Assembly: GCA_039720395.1 (NCBI GenBank)
Contig: CM077826.1
Location: forward strand, 26,554,430 to 26,618,429
Length of the DNA stretch: 64,000 nt
Direction: 5' to 3'
DNA from: Liquidambar formosana
Taxonomy: Eukaryota; Streptophyta; Magnoliopsida; Saxifragales; Altingiaceae
Shown piece after piece: positions 1 to 11,345 of this stretch (positions are counted from its first letter, which is position 1; the number at the start of each line of letters is the position of its first letter). A model generated the notes under the pieces. The model saw only the letters and a program-made list of their open reading frames with translations. It had not been told where the DNA came from and searched no databases. The position numbers were made by a program, and so were the translations under genes.

Positions 1-579
1 AATGTGTTACGGAAGTGGGTAATGTTTTTAAAGATCATTTCTTTGGATTTTTAGCCACAAGTTTGTTTCCTGGGTTCTTTGCTCAATGGTGGATGCCAAT
101 GGAATTGCAGATTCAGAATCATCAACCCAGTAGAAGAGTATATTTGGTTGTGTTATGTGGTTTTCTTAAATTTAGAAGTGAAGTTGACAGCTCGAAGATT
201 ACTAAAAATTGATTCATATGGAAGTTGGAGCCTAGATGTAAATTTTACTGCGGTGGTGAACTATTGCGGGGTTCTCAGAGATGAATTAATGGGTTGATTA
301 TGTTTTTTGAATGCCTTATAGGTTGATTCAGGATTTTGTGGGTGCCCATATTTGCTGCAATTTTTATAATGCTTCCAAGTGCACGATGTCGCGAAATAAT
401 ATATTCTCAGTGAGTTTGATGTCAAACCACAGGGAATTAGAATAATTAGTAGAGATGAATGAGGAAAAGAAAATTAATTGAGAAAATATTTTAGAGAATT
501 TGATCGTTTGATTGGAGAGAATTAATTTGATTGAAAACAATAATTTGAAAGCACTAAGGTTCAGACATCCACTCACAAC
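1..579. other. no gene recognised; AT-rich spacer or upstream intron
   Basis: Only short chance reading frames occur here, without conserved motifs. I looked for the exon that should precede 6424 in an ACA-type Ca2+ pump (the segment around membrane helix 1, rich in W, L and I and ending in a GIKTEG-like motif) and did not find it. If the pump gene is intact upstream, this stretch is part of a large intron; that is inference. Confidence 0.5.
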
Positions 580-3500
580 AAGTATATGATATTTACTAAT
601 TACTCAATTTTATAACTCAACTAAGATTCATATGAAGGATGATCCCAGTCGGGTGACTTAACAATTTATTTTATTCAGAACAATTCTAAAAATATGGATT
701 CATAAAATTGATTGATTTATTACATGAGAAAAATAGTAATCTAATTCATAGGGAATTCTAAGCATTTGTCGTACTTGGAGTTAACGATAAATCAAATTAT
801 TATACAGAATAAATATTTTGCAAAATAATTAAAAGCAATAAAAAATATGAAACCTTACATTAAATTCATGAGGTATCATCAAACAATATCAAACAATTGT
901 TGTGGCTTCGCTCTTAGCCTTAGCAAAATATTTAACTACCCATGATAATTGAAAACTAAAAACTAAAGAGAGGTAGAACAAGAAGAACAAGAGAAGAAGA
1001 AGTAGTATAGGTGAATCCCCCTTTTCCTTTTTATGTGCTCTTAGGGTTTCAAGGGAAAGGGACCAACTTGTAACCTGTTTTTGACTTAGAAAATGTTGAA
1101 ATCACAAAATTTTTGTGAAATACAATATTGTTGGCTTCGAATAATCTTTCCAGATACACCAATTTTGCATCAAACGGATTTCGGAGTCAAAAGATATGTC
1201 CAAAATACGGTGACTGCTCCAAAATTCCTTTTTAGTTTTCTTTCCAACTTTGGGGTTGCCAATTCCTTTGCTAAAATCTTCTAAAATTAATACTCTTCAC
1301 CCTTAAAAAGCGTCCATATAATTTCAAATAAGCTTGGCTTCCAAATTTGTCACCAATTGTAGGAAATTGGCTTCCTACAAAAATGAAACATGCATTAATT
1401 TTTTTTGATAAAGAAAATAAAACATGCATTAATACACCACTTTAAGCACAAAAGCATGTATCAAGAAACCTCATTCATCATGTGTAAATTGCAGAGTTAA
1501 GCGCAAAATAGATGTAATAATACTTACTAGAAGTATGGCATTAATGTAATTTTAAGCTATCATCACACCCCCCAACCAACATATTGCTAGTCTAGCAATC
1601 AAAGCGACTGAAATAATTTTCTTCAAAAGAAAAGCTCAAAGTATGGCTACCAATTTTATCATCTTAGCAATAGAATCGGTTAAAGTTTAAGACACTAGCA
1701 ACTATTAAAAACATCCCAATGAATTCAAAAACTCATTGTGTGTGAAAAATTTAGCCAACACAAACATTAACTCAATTTCAAGGTAAAGCATGACCTAAAT
1801 CTCTATCTACAATATGCTTCAACTCAAATCTCATAAGGATTACACTCAACAAAATAATGCACTTTGAATAGGGTAAAACTCTCAATCATGTGTGAGAAGA
1901 ATAATGTAGAGCAAGAACAAGAATCTCACATGTAAAATATTTGAAAAACTATCACAAGAAAGAATCATATAATCTCATGAAAGGAATGCCAAATACTAAG
2001 AATTTACACCACACACTGCATTATAGCTCAATTATGTCAATATTCAAACCATACTATCCTCAAGATCAAATAGGACTTTTATTAGGATATAATATTGGGA
2101 TACAAGAAAGAATTGAAACAAAAAGGCCATGGTGATGATAAAAAGTGTATCCAAGAATGATAGAAAGAAGAAACTCACTTGGAAGTTGGAACAAATTTCA
2201 TTTAACTTTTTCCTCCAAACTTTGGCAATTAAACGCTTTCTTTTTTTTTTTTTTTTTTTTTTTCCCTTCACATTTTTAATATTTTTCCACCCATCTACCT
2301 TACTGAAACTTTGATAACATCCATTCTCAAAACACTTTGGAAAAAGGGTTACAAAAGAAAGGCCAATCAAAAGGTTCAATGGGTTAACTAATGGTAACAT
2401 ATCACAAAGAAAAGAAATTAAAGATTCAAAGAAATCAAAGATGGCCTAAAATTATCTCTCAAAGAGGTATAATTCTTCAATATACATGACTTCAAAAGAA
2501 ACAAGTGTGGCATAGAAATGATATATTTTTAGCATTCAACCAAAAAGGAATAATAATGAGACTAAACATTGAAATTTGAGTACTTCCTGAAAAAACTCAA
2601 AGTAAGATTAAATGCAATAATCCTCTAAAAAAAAATGAATGGCTCAAATACTCGCAAGGGCTAAAAGCCTCCACATTTTTATTCATCAAGATCTTCAAAA
2701 TTATCTTTACTTTTCAACCAAGAATCATATTCATGTGACTAAAGTGAAAGTGCAATGTTATCTGAGACTGAAATTCAATGGAAAATTTTATATAGAAGTA
2801 GCATAATGAACTTCAAACTAGATAATCATGCTAAGGCAACAAAATTTTTAAGCCAAAAATTTGTAATCCACTAAACATTTTTTTAAAAAAAAATAAATAA
2901 TAAAACAAGATAAACTAAAACCAAAAGAAACCAACACAACACCAAAAGTCCCCCAACCTAAAACATACATTATCCTCAATGTAAACAAAGAAAAACAAGG
3001 TAGTAGATATCATGGAGAGTACCATGAGGTGCAAACCAAAAAATTAAACAAACTCACTTGAATACCTGCAAAATGGGTTAGACACGAAAAACACAAAAAA
3101 GAAAAAGAAAAAGAAATAAATAATAATAATAGAAATAAAATAAACTAACTAACTAACTACGACACTAACACTAATATGATCTAAAGAATTAAGGGCTTAG
3201 TAAATCCTGGTAAACCAGATCCAACAAATCAATGCATTCATCCTCAGGAGAAAAACAGTTATCATTAATGGGGTTTTCAATCTCAAAAGCTCCATGAGGA
3301 AAAACAGTTTTAGCCACAAATGGTCCTGTCCAACGGGACCTCAACTTACTGGGAAACAAATACAATATAGAATTATACAAAAGAACTTTTTGAGATGGTT
3401 CTAAAGATTTTCTCAAAACATTTTTTGTCATGAAAAACTTTCATTCGTTCTTTGTAAATTCTAAAATTGTCATAAGCATCTTGCTGAATTTCTTCCAACT

Positions 3501-3640
3501 CATTCAATTGCAATTTCCTTAAAGAACTAGCCTTGTCTTAACCAAAATTAAATTGCTTGATGGCCCAATATGATTTATGCTCCAATTTAACAAGTGACGA
3601 GCTTTTCCATAAACAAATCAATAAGAAGACATAACCATCG
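580..3640 (-). mobile_element. decayed Ty3/gypsy (Athila/Tat-type) retrotransposon remnant
   Basis: Read on the minus strand, 3640 down to about 3240 encodes the end of a Ty3-type integrase. Lower on that strand (2945-2990) lies a purine-rich TTGGGGGAC-type tract beside an ACATTGAGGATAATGT-like motif, which in Athila/Tat elements sits between pol and the 3' LTR. A second GGGGGGTG tract is at 1563-1575. Further down, 600-1550 resembles the R-U5 part of an LTR, with pyrimidine-rich stretches and an AGGGTTTC motif. No intact LTR pair or target duplication was found, so the limits are approximate. Plant knowledge of these elements supports the class; the outer boundaries are inference. Confidence 0.6.
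3189..3640 (-). pseudogene. Ty3/gypsy integrase C-terminal fragment (broken)
   Basis: On the minus strand, about 3590-3435 reads LEHKSYWAIKQFN, then RKLQLNELEEIQQDAYDN, then KERMKVFHDK. After a one-base shift near 3430 the frame continues as RKSLEPSQKVLLYNS and SKLRSRWTGPFVAKTVFPHG. The RSRWTGPF block is the GPF/Y module at the C-terminal end of integrase in Ty3/gypsy elements, and the preceding YWAIK...ELEEI block is typical of plant Athila/Tat integrases. An in-frame TAA (replacing a residue after FNFG) and the frameshift show that it is dead. Upstream integrase and RT were not found, so the element is truncated on that side. Confidence 0.8.
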
Positions 3641-4110
3641 GGATTTTTTAAGCAGTACGGTATGCCGAAAGTGCATAAGTTAGTCTCAAAGACCAACTCA
3701 AGGGCGATATGTCTCAAGGAGGAGACACCTTCACTTTAAGGACGAGACGCCTTATGGAAATGGCGCTTTAGAGACGAGATGCCTTAAGGAAGACGCGCCT
3801 TAAAGACAAGATGCTTTAAGGAAGAAACACCTTAAGGAGAGATTCCTAAGGATTAAATAACATTTTAAAGTGATATTTCTAAGACAATACAAGTTAACGT
3901 AAAAAACGGAGCATTGCTTCCATTCGACATTATTTGATGATTAAAGCATTTCAATGGTTGAAATCTCTCCCACTAAGAGTAAGGTTACTTGAGATGCATA
4001 TAAAGCCCATCCTATCTCAACGTTATACATTGCAAGATATTTAGTATGTGTCAAGGAAGCCCCGTCTAAGGGAAGTTTCCCCCTCTACACCAGTATTTTT
4101 CAATATGTAG
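3641..4110 (+). mobile_element. LTR-like fragment with GACGCCTTAAGG repeats and a TATA box
   Basis: From about 3690 to 3850 short units of the form GACGCCTTAAGGA recur in diverged copies. They are followed by a TATA-like ATATAAAG at 3998-4005 and a pyrimidine-rich segment. The layout of U3 repeats, then TATA, then leader resembles an LTR. The reverse complement of the repeat block is similar to the block at 17420-17940. No LTR partner or target duplication was seen, so this is a fragment. Confidence 0.45.
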
Positions 4111-4278
4111 AATAGATTTAAAGATTATTAAAATTAGTATTAAGATTGTGTAATGTTAAGAGCACTAATTAACGATATTTTGGTTGTTCTAATTACAAAA
4201 GTGTATAATTGTCATTAGCTATACTATTAGGGGTATTTTAGTAAATGAAATTTTTTCCCTATATCTAGACATTTATAA

Positions 4279-5127
4279 GGGCGCGGCTATTTGCACCACT
4301 TTTTTTCCTTTACACATACACCATTTAATGAAATTTTTTATTCCTATTTCACCCTTGAGTAAAATGACTATTAAGGGCAGTGATTTAATGAAAACACAAA
4401 TTTTGCTTTACACACCCACTACATAGCCATAATCATGAAAAATCCCTCACTCAAAAACCCTTGCTCCTTCCAATCATAAATACTTACTCCCTGATAAACC
4501 CTAACCACTAATCTATAATATTTCTTAAACCTTAACTATTGTTCGTGTTTCTTATGCTTATTTTAACAATGGATGAGCAAATTGTCTATTCAAATGCTTC
4601 TAGTGATAAAAAGATGTGTTTTTTCCCATCAAAAGTGGTTGAGTTTTGTTTCTGAATCGAATTTTGTTCAGGCCTGGTATACTAAACAAACCTAAAATGT
4701 TTAGATAGTTTCACCAAACATTTTAAAGTTGTTCAGGATGTACTAACTAAATTTTTTGCAATTGTTTAGACATAATGTACTAAACAAATACAATATGTTC
4801 AGTTCAAATATACCTAACTTTTTTCCCCATCAAAAGAAGTCGAGTTTCGTTTGTGAATCACAGTTGGTTCATACTTCGTACATCAATCAAATCTAAAATG
4901 TTCAGACTATTTATACTGAACATTTTAACGCTTGCAATTGTTTAGTCATAATGTACTAAACGAATATAATATGTTCAGCTCAAATGGACCAAACTTTTTG
5001 GGGTTAGGATTAGTTGAGGTATTATGGAGTGTGTATAAAGTAAAAGTGTGGCTGTTAAAATTTAAAGATATTTATACAAAGCAAGTGTGTGTGTAAAGCA
5101 AAAAATGTGGTGTAAATAGCCACACTT
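4279..5127. mobile_element. Mutator-like non-autonomous DNA transposon, ~850 bp
   Basis: The ends are long inverted repeats. The left end starts GGGCGCGGCTATTTGCACCA and the right end, read on the minus strand, starts AAGTGTGGCTATTTACACCA. The similarity continues for about 43 bases through TTTACACA runs. Flanks CATTTATAA (4270-4278) and GATTTATAA (5128-5136) match at 8 of 9 positions, as expected for the 9-bp target duplication of Mutator-like elements. The interior has no coding frame but contains several GTTCAG / GTTTAG-ACATAATGTACTAAAC blocks arranged as imperfect direct repeats. Confidence 0.75.
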
Positions 5128-5136
5128 GATTTATAA

Positions 5137-6423
5137 TTAGTATAGATAAGAAAATAAAAATGTGTTTTGTTTTTTTTTTAAGTTTTATTTATTTATTTAT
5201 TTAAAATTTTCCATTTCATTTTACATTTTGGAACTTCCAAGTTTCCAAGAACTTCCTCAAATTTTCAAACCAAATGAGTGGTTTGGGGCACTCTAGGGAG
5301 TTTTATTGTGTAGAAGAGACAGTAAGAATGGGTTCCTAGCAAACTTCGTGATTTGCCGATCACGGGATGAATGGTATAAATGGTATAATGGATGCGTCTT
5401 GGAAATATTGATAATTTATAGAATATAGACTATATGGACTCATAACAAGATGAAACACCTTTCTATTTTAATGCATATTTGGTGTTTCCTAAAACTATAA
5501 GTGCTCAAAAGAAATAATTTCAAGGGAAAAGCTTTTGAATTCTTATTTGCTAAAAATAACTTCTTAAGTTTAAACCTTTGTTTGTTGGGGAAGGGGCATA
5601 TTTATAGTTTATATTTGTTTATCTTTTTGCTTTTTCTTTTCTTTCTTCATCATCAAACGATGCTTATTTCATGATTTATCTGATGCTTGTTTGTTTGTTT
5701 GTTTGTTTGTTTTTTTTTTTTGTTTAATTATTATTTATAACCTATGAAGCATGAATACAAATATGATACGAAACAATACAGACACATTGATTTGGAAATT
5801 TTCAAAAAATGTAGGATACGTTATGACAGGGATACATTAGTAAATAAATATATCAATATTAATATTTGATCTTGCACATCAATAATAAACATTTAAAAAG
5901 TTCAAAACATCTACAAATCACCTAATATGTTAGAATAGTTGTCGAAAAAAGTGAAAAACACATCCATTAAGATCAACCCTATTCATAATTCTCTAAAAAG
6001 AAATCTTTAAAATGATATCAACATAATGAATTAACCATTTAGCTCTGTTGCTTTACCATGGTAGCCCTAAGAGAGAGGTAGAGTGGGAAGAGAACAAAGA
6101 TGAGAGAACTAAAATGGGTTCATTGTTTTGATTTGGGTGGGTATTGTGTATTTTAAAATTTTTCTTGTAAAACCCCATTTATTTGAAAGATAAGTGCAAA
6201 CTAACTCCAAACGAATCTCAAACGTATTTGATGGCGTGGCATTGCTTGTTATTGTTTTGAATGTGTGTAGAGTATTAGATACGTATTGGGAAGTATCCTA
6301 GGCGTATTGGTATTTGATATGGATATGATACGGATTCTTCAGGGGTTTTGAAGTATCTATGCTTCATAGTTTACAAATGATGATTTGTGCCTTTAATTTT
6401 ATTTCATTTTATTTTAATCACAG
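5137..6423. other. AT-rich non-coding stretch before the first visible exon
   Basis: No protein motif is seen. A (GTTT)n microsatellite followed by a T tract lies at about 5690-5720. The stretch ends in TTTTAATCACAG, a pyrimidine-poor but usable splice acceptor for the exon at 6424. Confidence 0.5.
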
Positions 6424-8389
6424 GGTCTAAAAGACGGATGGTATGATGGGGGGAGCATAGCCTTTGCAGTTGTTCTTGTTATTATCGTTACAGGTATTGG
6501 TTGGGTGTTCATCATTGTCTTCTTATTTAAGGTGTTCATTTGATTGCTGTTAAGAGGGAATTAGGGAAGAAGAACCTTAAAGATGGTGGAACAGTTTCCT
6601 TTAGAATTCCATAATTTTCTTTTCTTGGATTCTATCTTGTTGGCATCCAAATGGGGTCATGCGTATGATTTTACCCTTATTTATCTCTCTCTCTCTCTCT
6701 CTGTCTCTCTCTCGCACAGAAATGCAGTATTTGTGAACTATTTTTGGGTACAGTTCATTTCACAGGATTTAGAGAGAGGATCCTATGAATTGGGATTTCG
6801 ATTTTTGGTGTTTTTTTAACATAAATTCTGTGATATAAAAAATTCTAGGGATCCCACAGTTCTTAGGATTTCAAATCCCATTAAAAATTATGGGATTTGT
6901 CAAATTCTATGTTTGAACTATTAAAAAGGATTTGTTATCTTCTTTGTAATCATAAATTTAATATAATTAGAGGCTGCAGCAGGCTCTGAAAGTGCCTTAC
7001 TTGGATTAATATTCTAGGCTAATTTATTTATTTTATTTTGTGGAAATAAATAGATTTCTTATTGAATATTTAAAACTTCAAAATTTCTTTTTGAAAGCAT
7101 TAAATGGATTTAAAAAGTAGAAAAAGATGGTGAAAGTTGAATTTGGGTCAACCTGAACCCGACCAGACAATCCAAAATAATATTTTAGAAATAAAATAAT
7201 CAAACTATTGATGAAATTAAAAATATGAATTTTTTTTGCCAGACCTACCAATCCACAAAAAAATAATTGGGAGTGGATTGGGCGTTTTCCTGAAAGATGG
7301 TGTTATTTCAAATGACTCAAATTCAACTGCAATTGAATTATTTGGTACAAATTAGGTAAGGTTTGCTTTCAATTTCATGAAGGGTAAGTTTGGCTCTACT
7401 CATGTTGCTCAGACCCAGCCTATTGATTTTGCAAGCCTTTGATTTTAACAGTCTATCTCATATAATATTGTCAAACGTAGTTTTGAAATCTAAAAGTTTA
7501 AACATTGAAATCCTAACTTTAAAGAAGAGGAAACTTAACAATCCACAGAATCTGAGATCAGAAGATTTCAAATTTTTTTCATTTGTTGTATCTTGTGATA
7601 AGAACACACCCTAGATGAACTGCATGTTTTTTTTATTTACTTGCAAATGGTATATGTGAATTGTGAATGCTTATCACTATAGGGTTCAATGAGAAGGAAT
7701 TTTGTTTTCTCAATTCTAATAATGCACCCCCCCCCCTTCTCTCTTCCTTCCCTCGCCTCGTTTCTCTTTTTCCTTTTCCTTTTCCTTTACTAGCTACGAG
7801 TGATTATCGACAGTCCCTCCAGTTTCAAAATTTAAATGAGGAGAAGCGCAATATTCATTTAGAGGTGAGTGCTTTTGCAGCATGGAATATTCGTACTTAT
7901 TGTTTAATTCCATTCCCCACTGCATGAATCTTGGTGATGCAAAATAGATATATCCATGTGAGTTTGTGAAAATTTGTGCAGGTCATTAGAGATGGTAGAC
8001 CAATGAAGGTTTCAGTACATGATATTGTTGTTGGTGATCTTGTACCTCTTAATATAGGAGATCAGGTGACTGTACTTTAATCACTGAGTTTGATCTGCTC
8101 AACCACAAAATTTTCTTTACTATTGGATTGAAGTACTACTTTGAATGTTTAATACAGGTCCCTGCAGATGGAATCTTAATTGCAGGTCATTCTCTTGCCA
8201 TTGATGAATCTAGCATGACTGGCGAAAGCAAGATTGTGAGTTTGGTTATACCTTCTTGTAATTTAATTTCTTTACTGTTAAAATTCAACATTTTTTAAGG
8301 GCATGGTGTCTTTGTAGGTTCACAAGGATCAGAGAGCACCCTTTCTGATGTCTGGTTGTAAAGTAGCAGATGGTGTTGGTACTATGCTG
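6424..8389 (+). CDS. ACA9: ACA9 exons 1-5: membrane helix 2 and actuator (A) domain
   Basis: Exon 1 (6424-6493) encodes [19 protein letters not shown], the second membrane helix. Exon 2 (7794-7864) gives the [18 protein letters not shown] linker. Exons 3 and 4 (7982-8065, 8158-8235) carry [20 protein letters not shown] and [14 protein letters not shown] is the actuator loop that drives dephosphorylation of the enzyme. Exon 5 (8318-8389) encodes [20 protein letters not shown]. Phases are 1 after exon 1 and 0 after exons 2-5. Numbering starts at the first exon visible here; true exon numbers will be higher because the N-terminal exons are not in the window. Confidence 0.93.
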
Positions 8390-11313
8390 GTAAAATATAT
8401 TATGTTGTTTTCTTTCGCCTAATGTACTTAAGAGTTGTTGATTTTCAATATGTTATAGCTTATGTCATTTATGGCTCTAATTGAGTTCTGTGATGGTTAT
8501 CACTGAAAAGTTGACTGGTTTATTATTTGAAATAAGATTTAGATTATTCAAGCATATAATTTATGCATGTTATCCTTCAAATGTGAAATAAAACTGTAAT
8601 TGAATGCTGATTTTTGCGCACCAGACTAAGAATGGGGAGAGGGAGAGCTTCAGACTGGTTTCTCAGGATTGAGAACAAGTCCTTCAATTTTTCTTATACC
8701 ATTGAAGGTGATCTTGAGTGTTTAAAGATTTTGGAGAATGGAAGAGGGTTTAGAATCTCGTTATTCTTGGAGAAGGAAGGTGTTCTTTGATTTCAGAGAG
8801 GGTTGCTGGAACTGGGTAATTGTAAGGGAGGTATTGGTTGGGTAAGGAAGCTGAGGTGAAAGAGAAATACTTTGATCCTGGAGCTTCAGCGGAATCTAAC
8901 AGCAGATGTGGCTGTCTTTCTGAGATAGGTTTTAATGGAAAGAGCAGATTTATCTTAATTCCAAAAGGTGCCAATGGGATTGGGTGGAGAAGCTTTGCCA
9001 AGTCTTTAGATTTCTTTTGCAACTCAGTGAAGTCTAGTTGCATGGATTCTAGGCTGATGGAGGCTCTTCATTGTTGCAGGAGTTGGAGTGTGATTGGTGA
9101 CTCTCAGGAGTGCCCTGATGCTGTGCAATTTTCTGTTGGTCCCTCGTTGGTTTCTCTATGTGGCGATTGGAGGAAGGCATTTTTAGTGGATAGAGAAAAG
9201 GCATCAGATAGATGGAAGGGGATTGAAGCAACTCTGTCAAAGACCTTACAGTGTAATGTGACGCTTTTATCTTTCCCGATTAATAGAGCTATGTTGTTCT
9301 GCCATAACAAGGAGCGAGCTAGATTTTTTCTGGGAAAGATATTTTTTCAGAACTTCATCACAGTTATGTTGTATCGATGTAAGCCAATGATTAATGGGTT
9401 ACATGGCAGGAAAATTGTTGTGCATAGGGGTTGGATAGAGCCATTGACGGAATGCCTTGCCATCTTTGGAGGGAAGAGGTGTTTGTCAAATCGGTGATCT
9501 TTTGGTAGGCTTGAATGCTTGATTGATATTTGACAGATACACAAGAATTATTGATTACCTGTTTGAAGCCAGAATTAAATTTAATGGGAGGGGTGACGAA
9601 TTTTGTCTAATGTGTTTGGATGTTGAGAATGGAGGTCAGGTTTATTCTATTAGTGTTCGTGTATTATCAGGCTTTCAAGGTTATGGAGGGAGTAATTTGG
9701 ATCGAAATGGGGTCTGATTAGGACCTGTTATGACGAAAGTACAAAACGATGGAGGGTTGTTCAGACTCAGGGCATGGTCAGTTCCTGGTGTGACTGGGTG
9801 ATTATAGTAAATATGGGGACAAATGTTCTTTGGATTTTAATTCTAATAGGGCTTCGCGACAGCCTGGGTTGGAGAAAGAGACAGTAATCAATGAGACGCA
9901 GTCGCCCCGGAGGGGGGGGGGCACTTTGTTTCCTAAGGAAGTTTATGAGTTGGGGCTCCAACTAGTAGTTTATGGACCAGCCCAGTTTGGTTCTGAGAAG
10001 GCTTCGTATTTAGTCCCGGTATTAGATTCAAGTGCGGTAGTGGGCCTAGCCCAAATGGGGCCTTAGAAGGGGTTGAGCATAATGGTGTTCGAGACAACTT
10101 TGGACTCAAGTGCGATTGGGCTGTTTCTCGTGTTCTTGGGGCCCAATCTGATGGGATTCTAGTTAGGCCCAAACCGAATAGTAGGGTTATTCAATATAGA
10201 AGGATGCTCATAAGTGGAGGGCCTTCTATTTTCGATTGGGTTGAAGATGGCTCTTTGAAGAGGGGTATCTCTTCCATGATGGTTTGACTGGTTTGAGAAC
10301 TTGAACAGCCCCTGTTTTCAGGTCGTTATTGTATATTGAAATAGATATTTTGGTATAATTGATTTTCTGTATTATAATTTTATTGTTATGTTCCTTTTGT
10401 AATTGTTTGGTTGCAAATTTCTTCCAGAGTTCCAGCTTAAGCTTTTCATGGTAATGAGTTGTGGTAGTGTAACCTTAGATAACTTTCAAACAAAGCTCAT
10501 TTATCCATATTTTCCTTCTGAAACTATCAATATTCCAAGATTCAGATCTTCGTGTAGGCTTTTGATTACTTTTCATTGCGTTTATCATAGTTTCCTGCAT
10601 GAAGATTGATATTAGCTATTTTTAGGTAACTGGTGTTGGAATCAATACTGAATGGGGATTGTTGATGGCGAGTATCTCAGAGGATACTGGTGAAGAAACC
10701 CCCTTGCAGGTTTTTCCCCTTTTCAGCTAATGCTGTTTTGTCAATCCCTTATAGAAAATTACGGGTTACACCTTAATGCTACTCTGGATGACCTATGATA
10801 GGTACGCTTGAATGGGGTTGCAACTTTTATAGGCATAGTTGGGCTTGCTGTAGCTGTTCTTGTGCTGGTTGTCCTTTTGGCCAGGTGGATGAAATATTAT
10901 TAAATGAATTATATCCTGTTACATGATTTGTATGCCATCTTATCAGCTACAATCTGATTCTGTTCCTAGATACTTTACTGGAAATTCAAAAAATCCAAAT
11001 GGAACAGTCCAATTTGTCCGGGGCAAGACCAGTGTTCGTGATGCAATAAATGGAGTTGTTAAAATTGTGACTGTTGCGGTAAGTGCAGTTTCTGGATGTG
11101 CGTTTTATATGTATTTATATTTTTATTACTTCTTTGATTGATCGCAGAACTGTTTAGGTTACCATAGTGGTTGTTGCAGTGCCTGAAGGGCTTCCTTTGG
11201 CTGTTACCTTGACGTAAGTGTGATATCTTAACCCCCACCCCGCCCCCCTCTTTTTTTTTTTTTTAATTGAGCTGCTGCTAACCTAAATACTTACATTTTT
11301 TTTTTCTCTTTTC

Positions 11314-11345
<32 letters not shown>

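Noticed and set aside
2044..2400. 118-codon minus-strand frame with a lysine run
   Set aside because: The lysines come from a T tract, and the rest has no conserved motif; it lies in a decayed retroelement.
8838..9497. 219-codon open frame as a host gene
   Set aside because: Its blocks match plant LINE ORF1, and flanking frames continue the same protein with stops and shifts.
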